A stretch of DNA of 64,000 bases from Aggregatibacter sp. 2125159857. Its GTDB lineage: Bacteria > Pseudomonadota > Gammaproteobacteria > Enterobacterales > Pasteurellaceae. The stretch covers positions 1,935,513 to 1,999,512 of the forward strand of contig NZ_CP072548.1 of assembly GCF_017798005.1 (NCBI RefSeq), given 5' to 3'. The position numbers and the translations under genes were made by a program. Position 1 is the first letter of the stretch, and each line of letters starts with the position of its first letter. This document shows positions 9,897-19,345 of this stretch, piece by piece. Under the pieces are notes generated by a model. It was not told the DNA's origin, did not search any database, and saw nothing but the letters and a program-made list of their open reading frames with translations.

Positions 9897-10595
9897 CTAA
9901 AGATCTTCCGCTTGTTTTAACGCTTCTGCCGGTTGTAAAAATGCCGGGATTTTTGACCGCACTTTTTGCGGATTAAGCATCAACGGGTAGGTACGTTTTT
10001 GCGCCACGATAACTGTCAGTGGGGCAAACCAACCGGCGGTTTGATGGGATAGCGCCAAATTCCGCTGTTCCAAAATATCAAAGTTGAGTAATTCCAACCA
10101 GTCGATGATCCGCCAAAGGCAATAATGACGCGAAGGGAAGTCGCCTGTTTTTGATTTAAAAAATAGACTGTTAAACGGATTAAACAGACTGAGGAATAAA
10201 TAGCCGTCATCGTTGAGAACGCGGTGAGTTTCACGCAACACTTGATGGGGATCTTGCACAAAATTCAGCGTGTTGGCCAACACACAAGCATCCAACTGCT
10301 GTTGAATAAAGGGGAGTTCGGTAAGCTTGGCTTGTATAACTGAATGATGATCGTCTAAAAGTGCGGTCAAATTTTCCGTGATTTTTTCGCTGAGGCTAAT
10401 TTGGTGGCGCAAGGGCAAATTACATTGAATTTCTGCGCTAAGTCCGCCAATTTTCAGAATCTGATAACCACAAATTTTTGTAAACCAAGGGGCGAAATAA
10501 GCGTTTAATGCGTTACAATAAGCGCGCCCATTTGGCAGTTGTTGCCAACCGTTGGGCATCGCCAGTGACTTTTCATATTTAGCACGCCACATCAT
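9897..10595 (-). CDS. Class I SAM-dependent methyltransferase, YafS-like
   Basis: Probable methyltransferase of 232 residues, substrate unknown. The clearest family segment is LANTLNFVQDPHQVLRETHR followed by VLNDDGYLFLSLFNP, a typical Methyltransf_11 core after motif II. The canonical glycine-rich SAM motif is not obvious, because ILKIGGLSAEI stands in its place, as in YafS relatives. It sits divergent from gloB, the same pairing as yafS-gloB in E. coli. Start at 10595 (two ATGs in tandem, 10595 and 10592) has a CGGAG ribosome-binding site on the minus strand. Only 17 bases separate it from the gloB start. Confidence 0.8.
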   Translation of the reverse strand: MMWRAKYEKSLAMPNGWQQLPNGRAYCNALNAYFAPWFTKICGYQILKIGGLSAEIQCNLPLRHQISLSEKITENLTALLDDHHSVIQAKLTELPFIQQQLDACVLANTLNFVQDPHQVLRETHRVLNDDGYLFLSLFNPFNSLFFKSKTGDFPSRHYCLWRIIDWLELLNFDILEQRNLALSHQTAGWFAPLTVIVAQKRTYPLMLNPQKVRSKIPAFLQPAEALKQAEDL

Positions 10596-10612
10596 GGTAA
10601 CTCCGAGGTTCT

Positions 10613-11314
10613 ATGTTAATTCCGATTCCTGCGTTAAACGATAATTATATTTGGCTTTATGCACGGGAAAATTTACCGTTGCTCATTGTTGATTTGCCCG
10701 AAACCGACAAGCTGTTTCACTTATTGGAAGAACAACATTTTTCCGTTGAGGCATTGTTGCTTACGCACAACCATGCGGATCACACGGACGGTGTTGCGGC
10801 GTTTAAACAACGTTTTCCGCAAGTACCGATTTATGGTCCGGCAGAGTGTGCGGCTTGTGGGCTGACGCAGGTGATGAATGAAGGCGACCTTATCACCGAA
10901 CATTACCAAATTCAAGTGCTACCCAGTGGCGGGCATACGGCACAGCATGTGAGTTATTGGGTGGATGGGCATTTGTTTTGTGGTGATGCGTTATTTTCCG
11001 CCGGTTGCGGACGGGTGTTTACCGGTGATTACGCGCAAATGTTCGCTACCATGCAGCGTTTTGCGGCGTTGCCTGATGACACCATTGTTTGCCCGGGGCA
11101 TGAATATACGTTAAGCAATTTAGCGTTTGTGCAACGCGTTTGGGCAAACAAAAGTGCGGTGGAAAATCATCGCATTTTGGTGGCGCAGTTACGGGCTGAA
11201 AATAAACCAAGCTTACCGACCACAATCGGCTTGGAAAAACACATTAATCCGTTTTTAACGGCAACCAACTTGGCGCAATTCACGCAATTACGCCAAGCAA
11301 AAGATACGTTTTAG
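10613..11314 (+). CDS. gloB: Hydroxyacylglutathione hydrolase (glyoxalase II)
   Basis: Hydrolyses S-D-lactoylglutathione to D-lactate and glutathione. The metallo-beta-lactamase site is complete: His52, His54, Asp56, His57 in THNHADH; His in GGHTAQH; bridging Asp in [13 protein letters not shown]; and His in CPGHEYT. The C-terminal region with [14 protein letters not shown] and KHINPFL is the glutathione-binding part specific to GloB, absent from gloC in this window. 233 residues, a little shorter than E. coli (251). Start chosen at 10613 with GAGG six bases before. Confidence 0.94.
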   Translation: MLIPIPALNDNYIWLYARENLPLLIVDLPETDKLFHLLEEQHFSVEALLLTHNHADHTDGVAAFKQRFPQVPIYGPAECAACGLTQVMNEGDLITEHYQIQVLPSGGHTAQHVSYWVDGHLFCGDALFSAGCGRVFTGDYAQMFATMQRFAALPDDTIVCPGHEYTLSNLAFVQRVWANKSAVENHRILVAQLRAENKPSLPTTIGLEKHINPFLTATNLAQFTQLRQAKDTF

Positions 11315-11369
11315 AAATTTGATGCTTCGCAATAAAATTGCAGATTAATGGCTTTTTTCTTACGCTAAT

Positions 11370-11399
11370 TTGCCCAAATAGGGGCAATTCAGCTAGAAT
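11370..11399 (+). promoter_or_regulatory. Candidate promoter of hemA
   Basis: -35 TTGCCC (11370-11375) and -10 TAGAAT (11394-11399), spacer 18, in the gap between gloB and hemA, about 104 bases before the hemA start. A small hairpin TTGCCC/GGGCAA overlaps the -35. The prediction is by eye and moderate in strength. Confidence 0.4.
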
Positions 11400-11502
11400 A
11401 TAGCCCGTTTTTATGTCTATTTTTTATATTTTAGTGGGATAAAGGTTGCCGTATTTGTTGTGTCAACATAATAAAGTGCGGTGATTTTTTCATGTATTTT
11501 TT

Positions 11503-12807
11503 ATGACGATTTTAGTTCTTGGTATTAATCACAAAACCGCCTCTGTTGCCTTACGGGAAAAAGTCGCTTTTTCTGACGAAAAACGTGCTTTTGCTTTGCG
11601 TCATATTCGGCAAATTGAATTAGCCGAAAGTGCGGTGATTTTATCCACTTGTAACCGAACTGAAGTTTATCTGCACAATAAAACTGTCCCGCCACAAGAC
11701 ACGCAACATTGGATTCGCCAAGCCATACAATGGTTTGCCGAAATTCATCAACTGGACTTAGCCGAGCTTCAGCGTTGCCTTTACACTTATGAAAACCTGC
11801 CAGCCGTCAATCATTTAATGGAAGTGGCTTGTGGCTTGGATTCATTGATTTTAGGCGAGCCACAAATTTTGGGACAAGTGAAGCAAGCTTACCAAATGAG
11901 CGAGCAGCACTATCAACAAGAACAGCAAGCCATTTCCGGCGAATTATCCCGTTTATTTCAAAAAACATTTTCCACGGCAAAACGCGTGCGTACAGAAACC
12001 AATATCGGTGAAAGTGCGGTATCTGTGGCATACGCTGCTTGCAGTTTAGCGCGCCAAATTTTTGAATCGCTGAGCGAATTAACCATTTTATTAGTGGGCG
12101 CAGGGGAAACTATTGAATTGGTGTGCCGTCATTTATTGCGTCATGGCGTAAAAAACATGGTGATTTCCAACCGCACTTTAGCCCGCGCAGAAGCCCTCGT
12201 GGAGAAATTGGATACAACGGCGAATATTCAAATCCTGCCGCTAGAACAGTTACAGCAGGGCTTAAATCAAGCGGATATTGTGATTAGCTCTACCGGCAGT
12301 CCGCATATTCTGATGAGCCGCAACATGGTTGAAAAGGCGCAAATCATGCGTCGCTATCGTCCGATGTTGTTGGTGGATATCGCTGTGCCGCGTGACATTG
12401 AAGAAAGTGCGGCGGAATTAGACAGTGTTTATCACTATACGGTGGATGATTTACAAAATATTATTCAACATAATTTAAGCCAACGGGAACAAGCTTCTGC
12501 GCAGGCAAAGGAAATTATTCAGGCGGAATGCGCGGATTTCTTTGCGTGGTTGAAAGTCCATCAATTTTCTAATTTGATCCGTCGTTATCGTGAAGAGGCG
12601 GAGTTGACTCGTCAAGATTTACTGGAAAAAGCGATCGCTTCCTTACAACAAGGCGAAGAGGCGGAACAAGTGCTACAAGAATTAAGTTATAAATTAATGA
12701 ATAAATTAATTCATGCGCCGACGAAAGCCATGCAAACCATGGTGAAAACCGGCAATGCGGTAGGGCTGCAAACCTTTTCCAAAGCCTTAGGCATGGACGA
12801 TGAATAG
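11503..12807 (+). CDS. hemA: Glutamyl-tRNA reductase
   Basis: First committed step of tetrapyrrole synthesis by the C5 route: reduces glutamyl-tRNA(Glu) to glutamate-1-semialdehyde with NADPH. The catalytic Cys50 lies in STCNRTEVY, at the same position as in E. coli. The motif [20 protein letters not shown] follows, then the NADPH-binding VGAGETIEL and the C-terminal helical dimerisation domain. 434 residues against 418 in E. coli. It is preceded by a 188-base gap holding a candidate promoter. Organisms needing external haem usually lack this gene, so its presence suggests haem prototrophy at this step. Confidence 0.96.
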   Translation: MTILVLGINHKTASVALREKVAFSDEKRAFALRHIRQIELAESAVILSTCNRTEVYLHNKTVPPQDTQHWIRQAIQWFAEIHQLDLAELQRCLYTYENLPAVNHLMEVACGLDSLILGEPQILGQVKQAYQMSEQHYQQEQQAISGELSRLFQKTFSTAKRVRTETNIGESAVSVAYAACSLARQIFESLSELTILLVGAGETIELVCRHLLRHGVKNMVISNRTLARAEALVEKLDTTANIQILPLEQLQQGLNQADIVISSTGSPHILMSRNMVEKAQIMRRYRPMLLVDIAVPRDIEESAAELDSVYHYTVDDLQNIIQHNLSQREQASAQAKEIIQAECADFFAWLKVHQFSNLIRRYREEAELTRQDLLEKAIASLQQGEEAEQVLQELSYKLMNKLIHAPTKAMQTMVKTGNAVGLQTFSKALGMDDE

Positions 12808-12869
12808 TCGTTCCGAATGTGTTTAAATGCCGTTTAACATCACTCAACTTACTTTTGCGGGAGAAAAAA

Positions 12870-14093
12870 ATGCGAGAAAGTCCTCAAATCGCGAACGTTG
12901 ATTTAGTGAAACAAATGAATAGCGCAGTGGTGTATAAGCTTATCGATCAGAAAGGCCCGATTTCCCGTATTCAAATTTCTGAAATGAGCCAACTAGCTCC
13001 GGCCAGTGTGACTAAAATTACCCGCCATTTACTTGCTCGCGGTTTAATTAAAGAAGTAGAACAACAAGAATCGACCGGTGGGCGTCGGGCAACCTCGATT
13101 GTGGCAGAGCATAAACATTTTCGTGCGATTTTAGTGGGTATCGGGCGGGAACATTTAACCTTAGCCATTATGGATTTATCCGCTAAATTAGTGAATAAAT
13201 CCGTCTTTACGCTTGAGAATTACCCAACGCCACAAGCATTTGAACAGTTTTTATTTCAACGCTTGGATGAATTTATTCAAGAAAACCAAAAACGTGGCAG
13301 TGAATTTATTGCGATTGGCATTACGGTTCCAGGCTTTGTGGATACGAAAAGCAACATGATTGAACAGGTTCCGCACTTTGAATTAACTACGCCTTGGGAC
13401 TTGGCAAATCACGTTGCCGAACGTTTCAATTTACCGACCTATATTGGCCATGATGTGCGTAGTTTAGCCCTTGCGGAGCACTATTTTGGTGTCACGAAAG
13501 ATTGTTACGATTCGTTGCTATTGCGTATTCATCGCGGTGTTGGTGCGGGAATTGTGATTAATCACGAACTCTTTTCCGGTTATAAGAAGAATGTAGGCGA
13601 AATCGGGCATATTCAGGTGGATCCGTTAGGAAAACGTTGTATGTGCGGCAATGTGGGCTGCTTGGAAACGGTGGTCAGCAATTCAGCGATTGAAAATAAA
13701 ATGTCGGAGTTATTGGAAGACGGTTACCAAAGTAAATGGCTTTCTTTGGAGGCCCATGACATTGAAGCCATTTGCAAAGCCAGCAATAAGCAAGATGCGG
13801 TAGCCACAGAACTCATCGAACACGTTGGTACGCAAATCGGGCGTGTGTTAGCAATGAGTGTGAATATGTTTAATCCGGAAAAAATCGTGATTTCCGGTGA
13901 AATTACGCAGGCGAAAAACGTCTTATTTGCTGCCATTCGTCGTACTTTGGAAAGCCATGCCTTACCGGCATTTGTCCAAAATACGCCATTAGTCGCATCA
14001 GAGCTTAGCAATGAAGATGTGATAGGGGCTTTTGCCTTAGTGAAACGTGCATTGTTTGACGGCAGTTTATTGCGCCGTTTAGTTGAAGAATAA
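12870..14093 (+). CDS. nagC: ROK-family transcriptional repressor NagC (amino-sugar regulator)
   Basis: N-terminal winged helix-turn-helix about residues 20-65 (PISRIQISEMSQLAPASVTK), followed by a ROK domain. The ROK zinc site is seen in GHIQV (His247) and CMCGNVGC (Cys257, 259, 264). The N-terminus DLVKQMNSAVVYKLID, the STGGRRA segment and SLALAEHYFG agree better with NagC than with the paralogue Mlc. 407 residues. The frame opens at 12819, but the ATG at 12870 follows GGGAG by a good distance and matches the family N-terminus. NagC represses amino-sugar uptake and breakdown genes until GlcNAc-6-P binds. No nag genes are adjacent. Confidence 0.87.
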   Translation: MRESPQIANVDLVKQMNSAVVYKLIDQKGPISRIQISEMSQLAPASVTKITRHLLARGLIKEVEQQESTGGRRATSIVAEHKHFRAILVGIGREHLTLAIMDLSAKLVNKSVFTLENYPTPQAFEQFLFQRLDEFIQENQKRGSEFIAIGITVPGFVDTKSNMIEQVPHFELTTPWDLANHVAERFNLPTYIGHDVRSLALAEHYFGVTKDCYDSLLLRIHRGVGAGIVINHELFSGYKKNVGEIGHIQVDPLGKRCMCGNVGCLETVVSNSAIENKMSELLEDGYQSKWLSLEAHDIEAICKASNKQDAVATELIEHVGTQIGRVLAMSVNMFNPEKIVISGEITQAKNVLFAAIRRTLESHALPAFVQNTPLVASELSNEDVIGAFALVKRALFDGSLLRRLVEE

Positions 14094-14221
14094 GGGCTCT
14101 CATTCCAACAGCACAAACGCGTAATATGTGTTACCTGTTGAGAATCACATTCCCTGTATCAGTTGGATTCTCCGGCTTGTCAAAAACAGAGAGTAAAATG
14201 ACCGCACTTTTGTGCGTGAAC

Positions 14222-14252
14222 TCACGGCATCTCTTCGCATGAGATGCCGTGA
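14222..14252. terminator. Hairpin between convergent nagC and fbpA
   Basis: A perfect 12-base stem, TCACGGCATCTC (14222-14233) with GAGATGCCGTGA (14241-14252), loop of 7. Neither side has a good U-run, so it could be a transcription-stop or mRNA-protecting hairpin for fbpA. A smaller hairpin CGCAC-TTTT-GTGCG (14203-14216) next to it includes part of an uptake signal. Confidence 0.55.
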
Positions 14253-14260
14253 TAACAAGC

Positions 14261-15271
<1,011 letters not shown>

Positions 15272-15330
15272 TTATAATTTCAGATAAATGATAGGTTCTG
15301 CACAATGTTAAATTGTGCATGAACGAAGCC

Positions 15331-15368
15331 ATTCTAGGTGATCGAAAATAAAATGCAAATAGTTCTCA
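15331..15368 (-). promoter_or_regulatory. fbpA promoter with overlapping Fur-like box
   Basis: On the minus strand -35 TTGCAT (15353-15358) and -10 TAGAAT (15331-15336), spacer 16. The 15-mer TGAGAACTATTTGCA (15354-15368) fits 10 of 14 positions of the Fur core TGATAATnATTATCA and covers the -35, the place expected for iron-dependent repression. A hairpin TGCACAAT/ATTGTGCA (15299-15319) lies in the predicted leader. Confidence 0.55.
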
Positions 15369-15388
15369 GTTATTAATCAAAACAAGGA

Positions 15389-16429
15389 TTATGCTTGTAA
15401 AGAACGTACCGCCTCCATCACGTCTTGTGGAGAAAGATCAATCAAACTTTGATGATAACCTTCCGCGCTATCCGTGCTTTTACGTACTTTAAGTAAGCCG
15501 CCTTCTATTTTCCGCAGAATAATGGCTTTGTCGGAAAGCGGTGGCGTATAGGTCGGACTGGTCGGACCGTAAAGGGCAACCAGCGGGCGTGAGGTTGCCG
15601 CCGCAATATGCATTAATCCGCTGTCATTACTCACAATCACGGCGCAATGAGCAATCAGATCGACCGCTTGATCCAAGCTGGTCTGTCCGGCTAAATTCAC
15701 ACAGAACGGCTGTAACGCCTCCGGCAATGTATTGCGAATTTGCTCGCCTACGTCCACATCTTTTGCCGAACCAAATAACATAATGGCATAGCCCTGTTCA
15801 ATTAACATTTCAGCCAGTTTTGCATAGTGATAATGCGGCCAACGTTTTGCCGGGCCAAATTCTGCGCCGGGACAAAATCCAATCAACGGGCGCGTGCCTA
15901 AAAGTGCGGTTTGTTTTTCAAATTGTTTTAAGGTGGCGACTTGCTGTTGTGGATTTACCGTTAATTTTGGGGCTAAGACCGGCATTTCGGTCGCAGAGGG
16001 AACCGCATTGCGCTCAAACGCAAGCGCAACATAACGTTGCACCATCATGGGGTAACGTTGTTTATGATGACGTAAATCATTGAGCAGAAAATAACGGGAT
16101 TCGCCTTTCCATCCGCGACGATGCTTAATCAGTGCAAACAGCGGAATCAGCGCAGACTTTAATGAATTGGGCAAAACAATCGCCATATCATAACGCTGGC
16201 GTAAGGCTTTGCCTAAACGATAACGTTCACATAAAGCAAACTTGCCGTGTCCCAACGGCATTTCGATTGCTTGGCGAACTTCCGGCATACGCGCCAGCAA
16301 AGGTTTACACCAATTCTGTGCCATGACATCAATGTGGCATTGAGGGTATTGAAGACATAATTGTTGATACAAACTGTGCGACATCACCATGTCGCCCACC
16401 CAAGACGGGCCGATAATCAGGATATTCAT
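15389..16429 (-). CDS. waaF: ADP-heptose:LPS heptosyltransferase II
   Basis: Adds the second L-glycero-D-manno-heptose to the inner core of lipooligosaccharide, on the cytoplasmic face of the inner membrane. Glycosyltransferase family 9, 346 residues. Visible signatures are IGPSWVGDMVMSHSLYQ at the N-terminus, FCPGAEFGPAKRWP in the middle, and the nucleotide-sugar site SNDSGLMHIAAA followed by ALYGPTSP. It is clearly distinct from the second family 9 enzyme at 36927 (OpsX). It follows mazG on the same strand after 44 bases that include an uptake signal. Confidence 0.93.
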   Translation of the reverse strand: MNILIIGPSWVGDMVMSHSLYQQLCLQYPQCHIDVMAQNWCKPLLARMPEVRQAIEMPLGHGKFALCERYRLGKALRQRYDMAIVLPNSLKSALIPLFALIKHRRGWKGESRYFLLNDLRHHKQRYPMMVQRYVALAFERNAVPSATEMPVLAPKLTVNPQQQVATLKQFEKQTALLGTRPLIGFCPGAEFGPAKRWPHYHYAKLAEMLIEQGYAIMLFGSAKDVDVGEQIRNTLPEALQPFCVNLAGQTSLDQAVDLIAHCAVIVSNDSGLMHIAAATSRPLVALYGPTSPTYTPPLSDKAIILRKIEGGLLKVRKSTDSAEGYHQSLIDLSPQDVMEAVRSLQA

Positions 16430-16473
16430 ATAATAAAGATAAACGTCAAATTAATCGTAAAGTGCGGTGGATT

Positions 16474-17268
16474 TTAACGGTGTTTTTCTTCCCGTTTCAC
16501 GTCATCCCACAACCTATCCATTTCCTCTAATGAAGCTTCCGCCAACGTCCGATTTTGCGCACCAAGCTTGGCCTCAACACGGCGGAAGCGCTGCTCAAAT
16601 TTCTGATTGGCTTTACGTAAACTTTCTTCCGCCGAGCATTTCAAGTGTCGGCTGAGGTTCACAGTGGCAAAAAAGAGATCACCGATTTCTTCTTCAATTT
16701 TTGCCGGATCTTGTGGAGAACGTGCGATTTCTTGTTTGACTTCCTGCAACTCTTCTTCCACTTTAGCAAAAACAGGGGAAACATCCGCCCAGTCGAACCC
16801 GACTTTACTACAACGTTTTTGTAATTTTTCTGCACGCATCAAGGCAGGAAATGCGTGCGGAATATTATCCAATAAGGACGTATGGCCTTGATGTTGATGT
16901 TCCAAAGCTTTCATCGCATTCCAATTTTGTAAGGCTTCTTCTTCGTTGTTTGCTTGTGTGTTACCGAAAACATGAGGATGGCGTCGTACGATTTTTTCCG
17001 CCACTGCTTGTACAACCTCATCAAAGGTAAAGTGATGATCTTCTGTCGCCAATTGACTAAGAAAGACCACTTGCAATAACAAGTCACCCAGTTCTTCTTT
17101 CAAATTTTCTGTATTATGTTGCTCAATGGCTTCAATCACTTCGTAAGTTTCTTCTTTGAGGCAAGCAATCATTGAGGTGTAATTTTGTTTAATATCCCAC
17201 GGACAACCGTTCACCGGATCCCGTAGCCGAGCGATTAATTGTACAAAATCATGAATGGAATAACGCAT
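16474..17268 (-). CDS. mazG: Nucleoside triphosphate pyrophosphohydrolase MazG
   Basis: Hydrolyses nucleoside triphosphates to monophosphates and pyrophosphate; linked in E. coli to clearing abnormal nucleotides and lowering ppGpp after starvation. 264 residues with two MazG repeats. The first has [10 protein letters not shown] followed by [12 protein letters not shown], the second [11 protein letters not shown] followed by [14 protein letters not shown], giving the EExxE...ExxD metal sites. WDIKQ near residue 25 ([12 protein letters not shown]) is also typical. It stands alone in E. coli next to mazEF, but no toxin-antitoxin pair is present here. It is probably co-transcribed with waaF. Confidence 0.95.
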   Translation of the reverse strand: MRYSIHDFVQLIARLRDPVNGCPWDIKQNYTSMIACLKEETYEVIEAIEQHNTENLKEELGDLLLQVVFLSQLATEDHHFTFDEVVQAVAEKIVRRHPHVFGNTQANNEEEALQNWNAMKALEHQHQGHTSLLDNIPHAFPALMRAEKLQKRCSKVGFDWADVSPVFAKVEEELQEVKQEIARSPQDPAKIEEEIGDLFFATVNLSRHLKCSAEESLRKANQKFEQRFRRVEAKLGAQNRTLAEASLEEMDRLWDDVKREEKHR

Positions 17269-17559
17269 AGCGGCTCACTTTTCATTAAATAGCGAATTTA
17301 TTTTAGGCTCAACCGATTCAATCAGCTGCTACCTGTATTGAAAGAAACCATCATATCACGGTGCGACAATGGGCGTGATAAAATTTGTGATTCGTAAATC
17401 CATGTGTTTTTATCAACATCACGCCGAATACGACTCAGTCAAACAGCCTCTCACCGAGAGAGATTTTCATCCTCAGCTAAAATTATTCTCATTTTATTAT
17501 TATCGGAGAGTTTGTTAGAATGCCGCATTATTTTGACCTGCCTTAATTGAGAGTAGTAA

Positions 17560-18216
17560 ATGAATCACATTTCACCTGAAGCAGCGAAAGTGCGTGAGGC
17601 GCTGCGTCAGAAAGGAATCGAAACCCCCATGATTGTGTTGGACGAAAGCAAAGATGAACGTCGCACACACATTGAACAACATATGCGTGAAGTGTTGCGT
17701 TTAATCGGTTTGGATTTACGTGACGACAGCATCGAAGAAACCCCTGCCCGCCTTGCCAAAATGTTCGTTGATGAAATTTTCAGTGGTTTGGATTATGCCA
17801 ACTTTCCGAAAATCACCAATATCGCCAATCGTATGAAAGTCAGCGAAATGGTGTTAGTCAATGATGTGACGTTAACCAGCACCTGTGAGCATCATTTCGT
17901 GACCATCGATGGCATGGTGTCCGTGGCGTATTACCCGAAAAAATGGGTCATCGGGTTATCAAAAATTAATCGTGTTGTGGCATTTTTTGCTCAACGTCCG
18001 CAAGTACAGGAACGCTTAACGGAGCAAATTTTATTGGCATTTCAAACGATCTTAGAAACGGAAGATGTCGCCGTCTATGTCAAAGCAACGCATTTTTGTG
18101 TGAAATGTCGCGGCATTAAAGATGCTAATAGCTATACGGTGACATCGGCTTTCGGTGGCGTGTTCTTAGAAGATCGTGAAACCCGAAAAGAATTTTTGAG
18201 TTTAATTAATAAGTAA
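17560..18216 (+). CDS. folE: GTP cyclohydrolase I
   Basis: Converts GTP to 7,8-dihydroneopterin triphosphate, the first step of folate synthesis. 218 residues. The zinc ligands are present: Cys109 and His112 in STCEHHF, and Cys180 in THFCVKCRG, one residue below the E. coli numbering. The motif [20 protein letters not shown] covers the substrate pocket. It starts after a 291-base gap that contains a TAGAAT -10-like box at 17515-17520 but no clear -35, and ends in a strong terminator. It is transcribed divergently from mazG. Confidence 0.96.
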   Translation: MNHISPEAAKVREALRQKGIETPMIVLDESKDERRTHIEQHMREVLRLIGLDLRDDSIEETPARLAKMFVDEIFSGLDYANFPKITNIANRMKVSEMVLVNDVTLTSTCEHHFVTIDGMVSVAYYPKKWVIGLSKINRVVAFFAQRPQVQERLTEQILLAFQTILETEDVAVYVKATHFCVKCRGIKDANSYTVTSAFGGVFLEDRETRKEFLSLINK

Positions 18217-18233
18217 TCCCATCAAATGATCCC

Positions 18234-18263
18234 AAAAGAATGCTTTTATGGCATTCTTTTTTT
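18234..18263 (+). terminator. Rho-independent terminator of folE
   Basis: AAAAGAATGC (18234-18243) pairs with GCATTCTTTT (18251-18260) over a 7-base loop, continuing into T8. It lies 17 bases after the folE stop codon. Confidence 0.85.
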
Positions 18264-18369
18264 TAGATTTCATGGCTAAAAGGGCGGTCACTTTCTTCGT
18301 TATTTTTACTTTTGCAATAATTTAAAAGTGCCTATAATGCAAACACCCTATTTGCCCGATTGGACTTTT

Positions 18370-19122
18370 ATGATGCAAAAAAGAGATCAATTAATTCTGC
18401 AATATGTCAATCAAAAAGGGAAAGTCAGTGTGGCGGAACTTTCGGAAATGCTTTCCGTTGCCGTAGAAACCATTCGCCGTGATTTAACCGCACTGGAAAA
18501 TAAAGGATTATTACATCGCATTCACGGTGCCGCCGTGACTTGCAAAACGAATGACTTAGGCAGTTCATTTCAATATCGGCAGAAAAACAACGCCGATGCC
18601 AAAAAAGCAATCGCACAAAATGCCCTTGAATATCTTTTTGAGGGCGCGATTGTCGGATTAGATGCCAGTTCCACCAGCTGGCATTTTGCGCAAATGTTGC
18701 CCGATATTCCTTGCACGGTGGTGACAAATTCCATGCACAATATCACGGCGTTAACGAACAAAAGTAACATCACCACCATCGCAACCGGTGGCATGTATTC
18801 CGTGAAATACGATGCCTTTTATGGGCCGTTGTCAGAACAACTTTTAAAACGGCTACACATCGATTTCGGTATATTCTCCTGCAATGGCATTGATAATGAA
18901 GGCAATATTTGGGAGTCGAATGAACTTAACGCCTCGGTTAAACGAAAAATGATGGATGTCTGCGACAAGAAGTTTTTATTAGCGGACACCTCTAAACTGC
19001 AACGCAAAAATCTGATTAAACTCGCCGAACTGGCGCAAATCGATATCTTATTTATTGATCAATTTCCTTCCGAAGACTTGCAACGTTATTGCCAAGAACA
19101 TAACGTGCTGATTACCGTTTAA
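18370..19122 (+). CDS. fucR: DeoR-family regulator of the L-fucose operon
   Basis: N-terminal DeoR helix-turn-helix (about residues 5-55: KVSVAELSEMLSVAVETIRRDL), then the DeoR sensor domain with GLDASSTSWHFAQ and FGIFSCNGIDNEGNIWESN, which match FucR, the activator that responds to fuculose-1-phosphate. About 250 residues from the ATG at 18370; a second ATG follows directly, and the frame is open to 18328, so the exact start is uncertain. No strong ribosome-binding site was seen for any of these. It precedes fucI in the same direction, as expected for the local regulator. Confidence 0.88.
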   Translation: MMQKRDQLILQYVNQKGKVSVAELSEMLSVAVETIRRDLTALENKGLLHRIHGAAVTCKTNDLGSSFQYRQKNNADAKKAIAQNALEYLFEGAIVGLDASSTSWHFAQMLPDIPCTVVTNSMHNITALTNKSNITTIATGGMYSVKYDAFYGPLSEQLLKRLHIDFGIFSCNGIDNEGNIWESNELNASVKRKMMDVCDKKFLLADTSKLQRKNLIKLAELAQIDILFIDQFPSEDLQRYCQEHNVLITV

Positions 19123-19132
19123 TTTTTTCTGA

Positions 19133-19186
19133 AAAAATGACCGTTTTGCCCGTTTTAGAGATAAAAATAGCAATTCGGTCATTTTT
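19133..19186 (+). promoter_or_regulatory. Inverted repeat between fucR and fucI
   Basis: AAAAATGACCG (19133-19143) and CGGTCATTTTT (19176-19186) form an exact 11-base inverted repeat with a 32-base loop, starting ten bases after the fucR stop. The loop is long for a terminator. An operator for FucR or a weak terminator are both possible. Confidence 0.4.
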
Positions 19187-19207
19187 ACCCTAATAAATTG
19201 CCCGTTC

Positions 19208-19229
19208 TTTTGTGTTCCTATTCACGCTT
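19208..19229 (+). promoter_or_regulatory. Predicted CRP site upstream of fucI
   Basis: TGTGT-TCCTAT-TCACG (core 19211-19226) fits 8 of 10 bases of the CRP core TGTGA-N6-TCACA, with T-rich flanks. It lies 117 bases before the fucI start. Catabolite control of fucose use is expected, but no -10 box at a standard CRP distance was found, so support is moderate. Confidence 0.5.
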
Positions 19230-19345
19230 TTCACACAAAATTTCAGAAACGGTAGGCGAATCTCTTTTTTTCATGAAAAATAAAGCTAAGCAAGATTTAG
19301 TCACATCGCTGTACTTTATTTTTAATTCACTAAAGAGGTTAAAAA

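Noticed and set aside
12408..12416. AAGTGCGGC in hemA (and AAGTGCGGC near 40397) as uptake signals
   Set aside because: One base off the exact 9-mer; not counted.
13724..14116. A 130-residue antisense open frame over the end of nagC
   Set aside because: Shadow of nagC; composition and lack of any known motif argue against a gene.
17477..17491. A Fur-like 15-mer (minus strand TGAGAATAATTTTAG) upstream of folE
   Set aside because: Only about 10 of 14 positions fit, mostly A/T bases in an A/T-rich gap, it does not overlap a clear promoter, and folE has no known iron link in this family.
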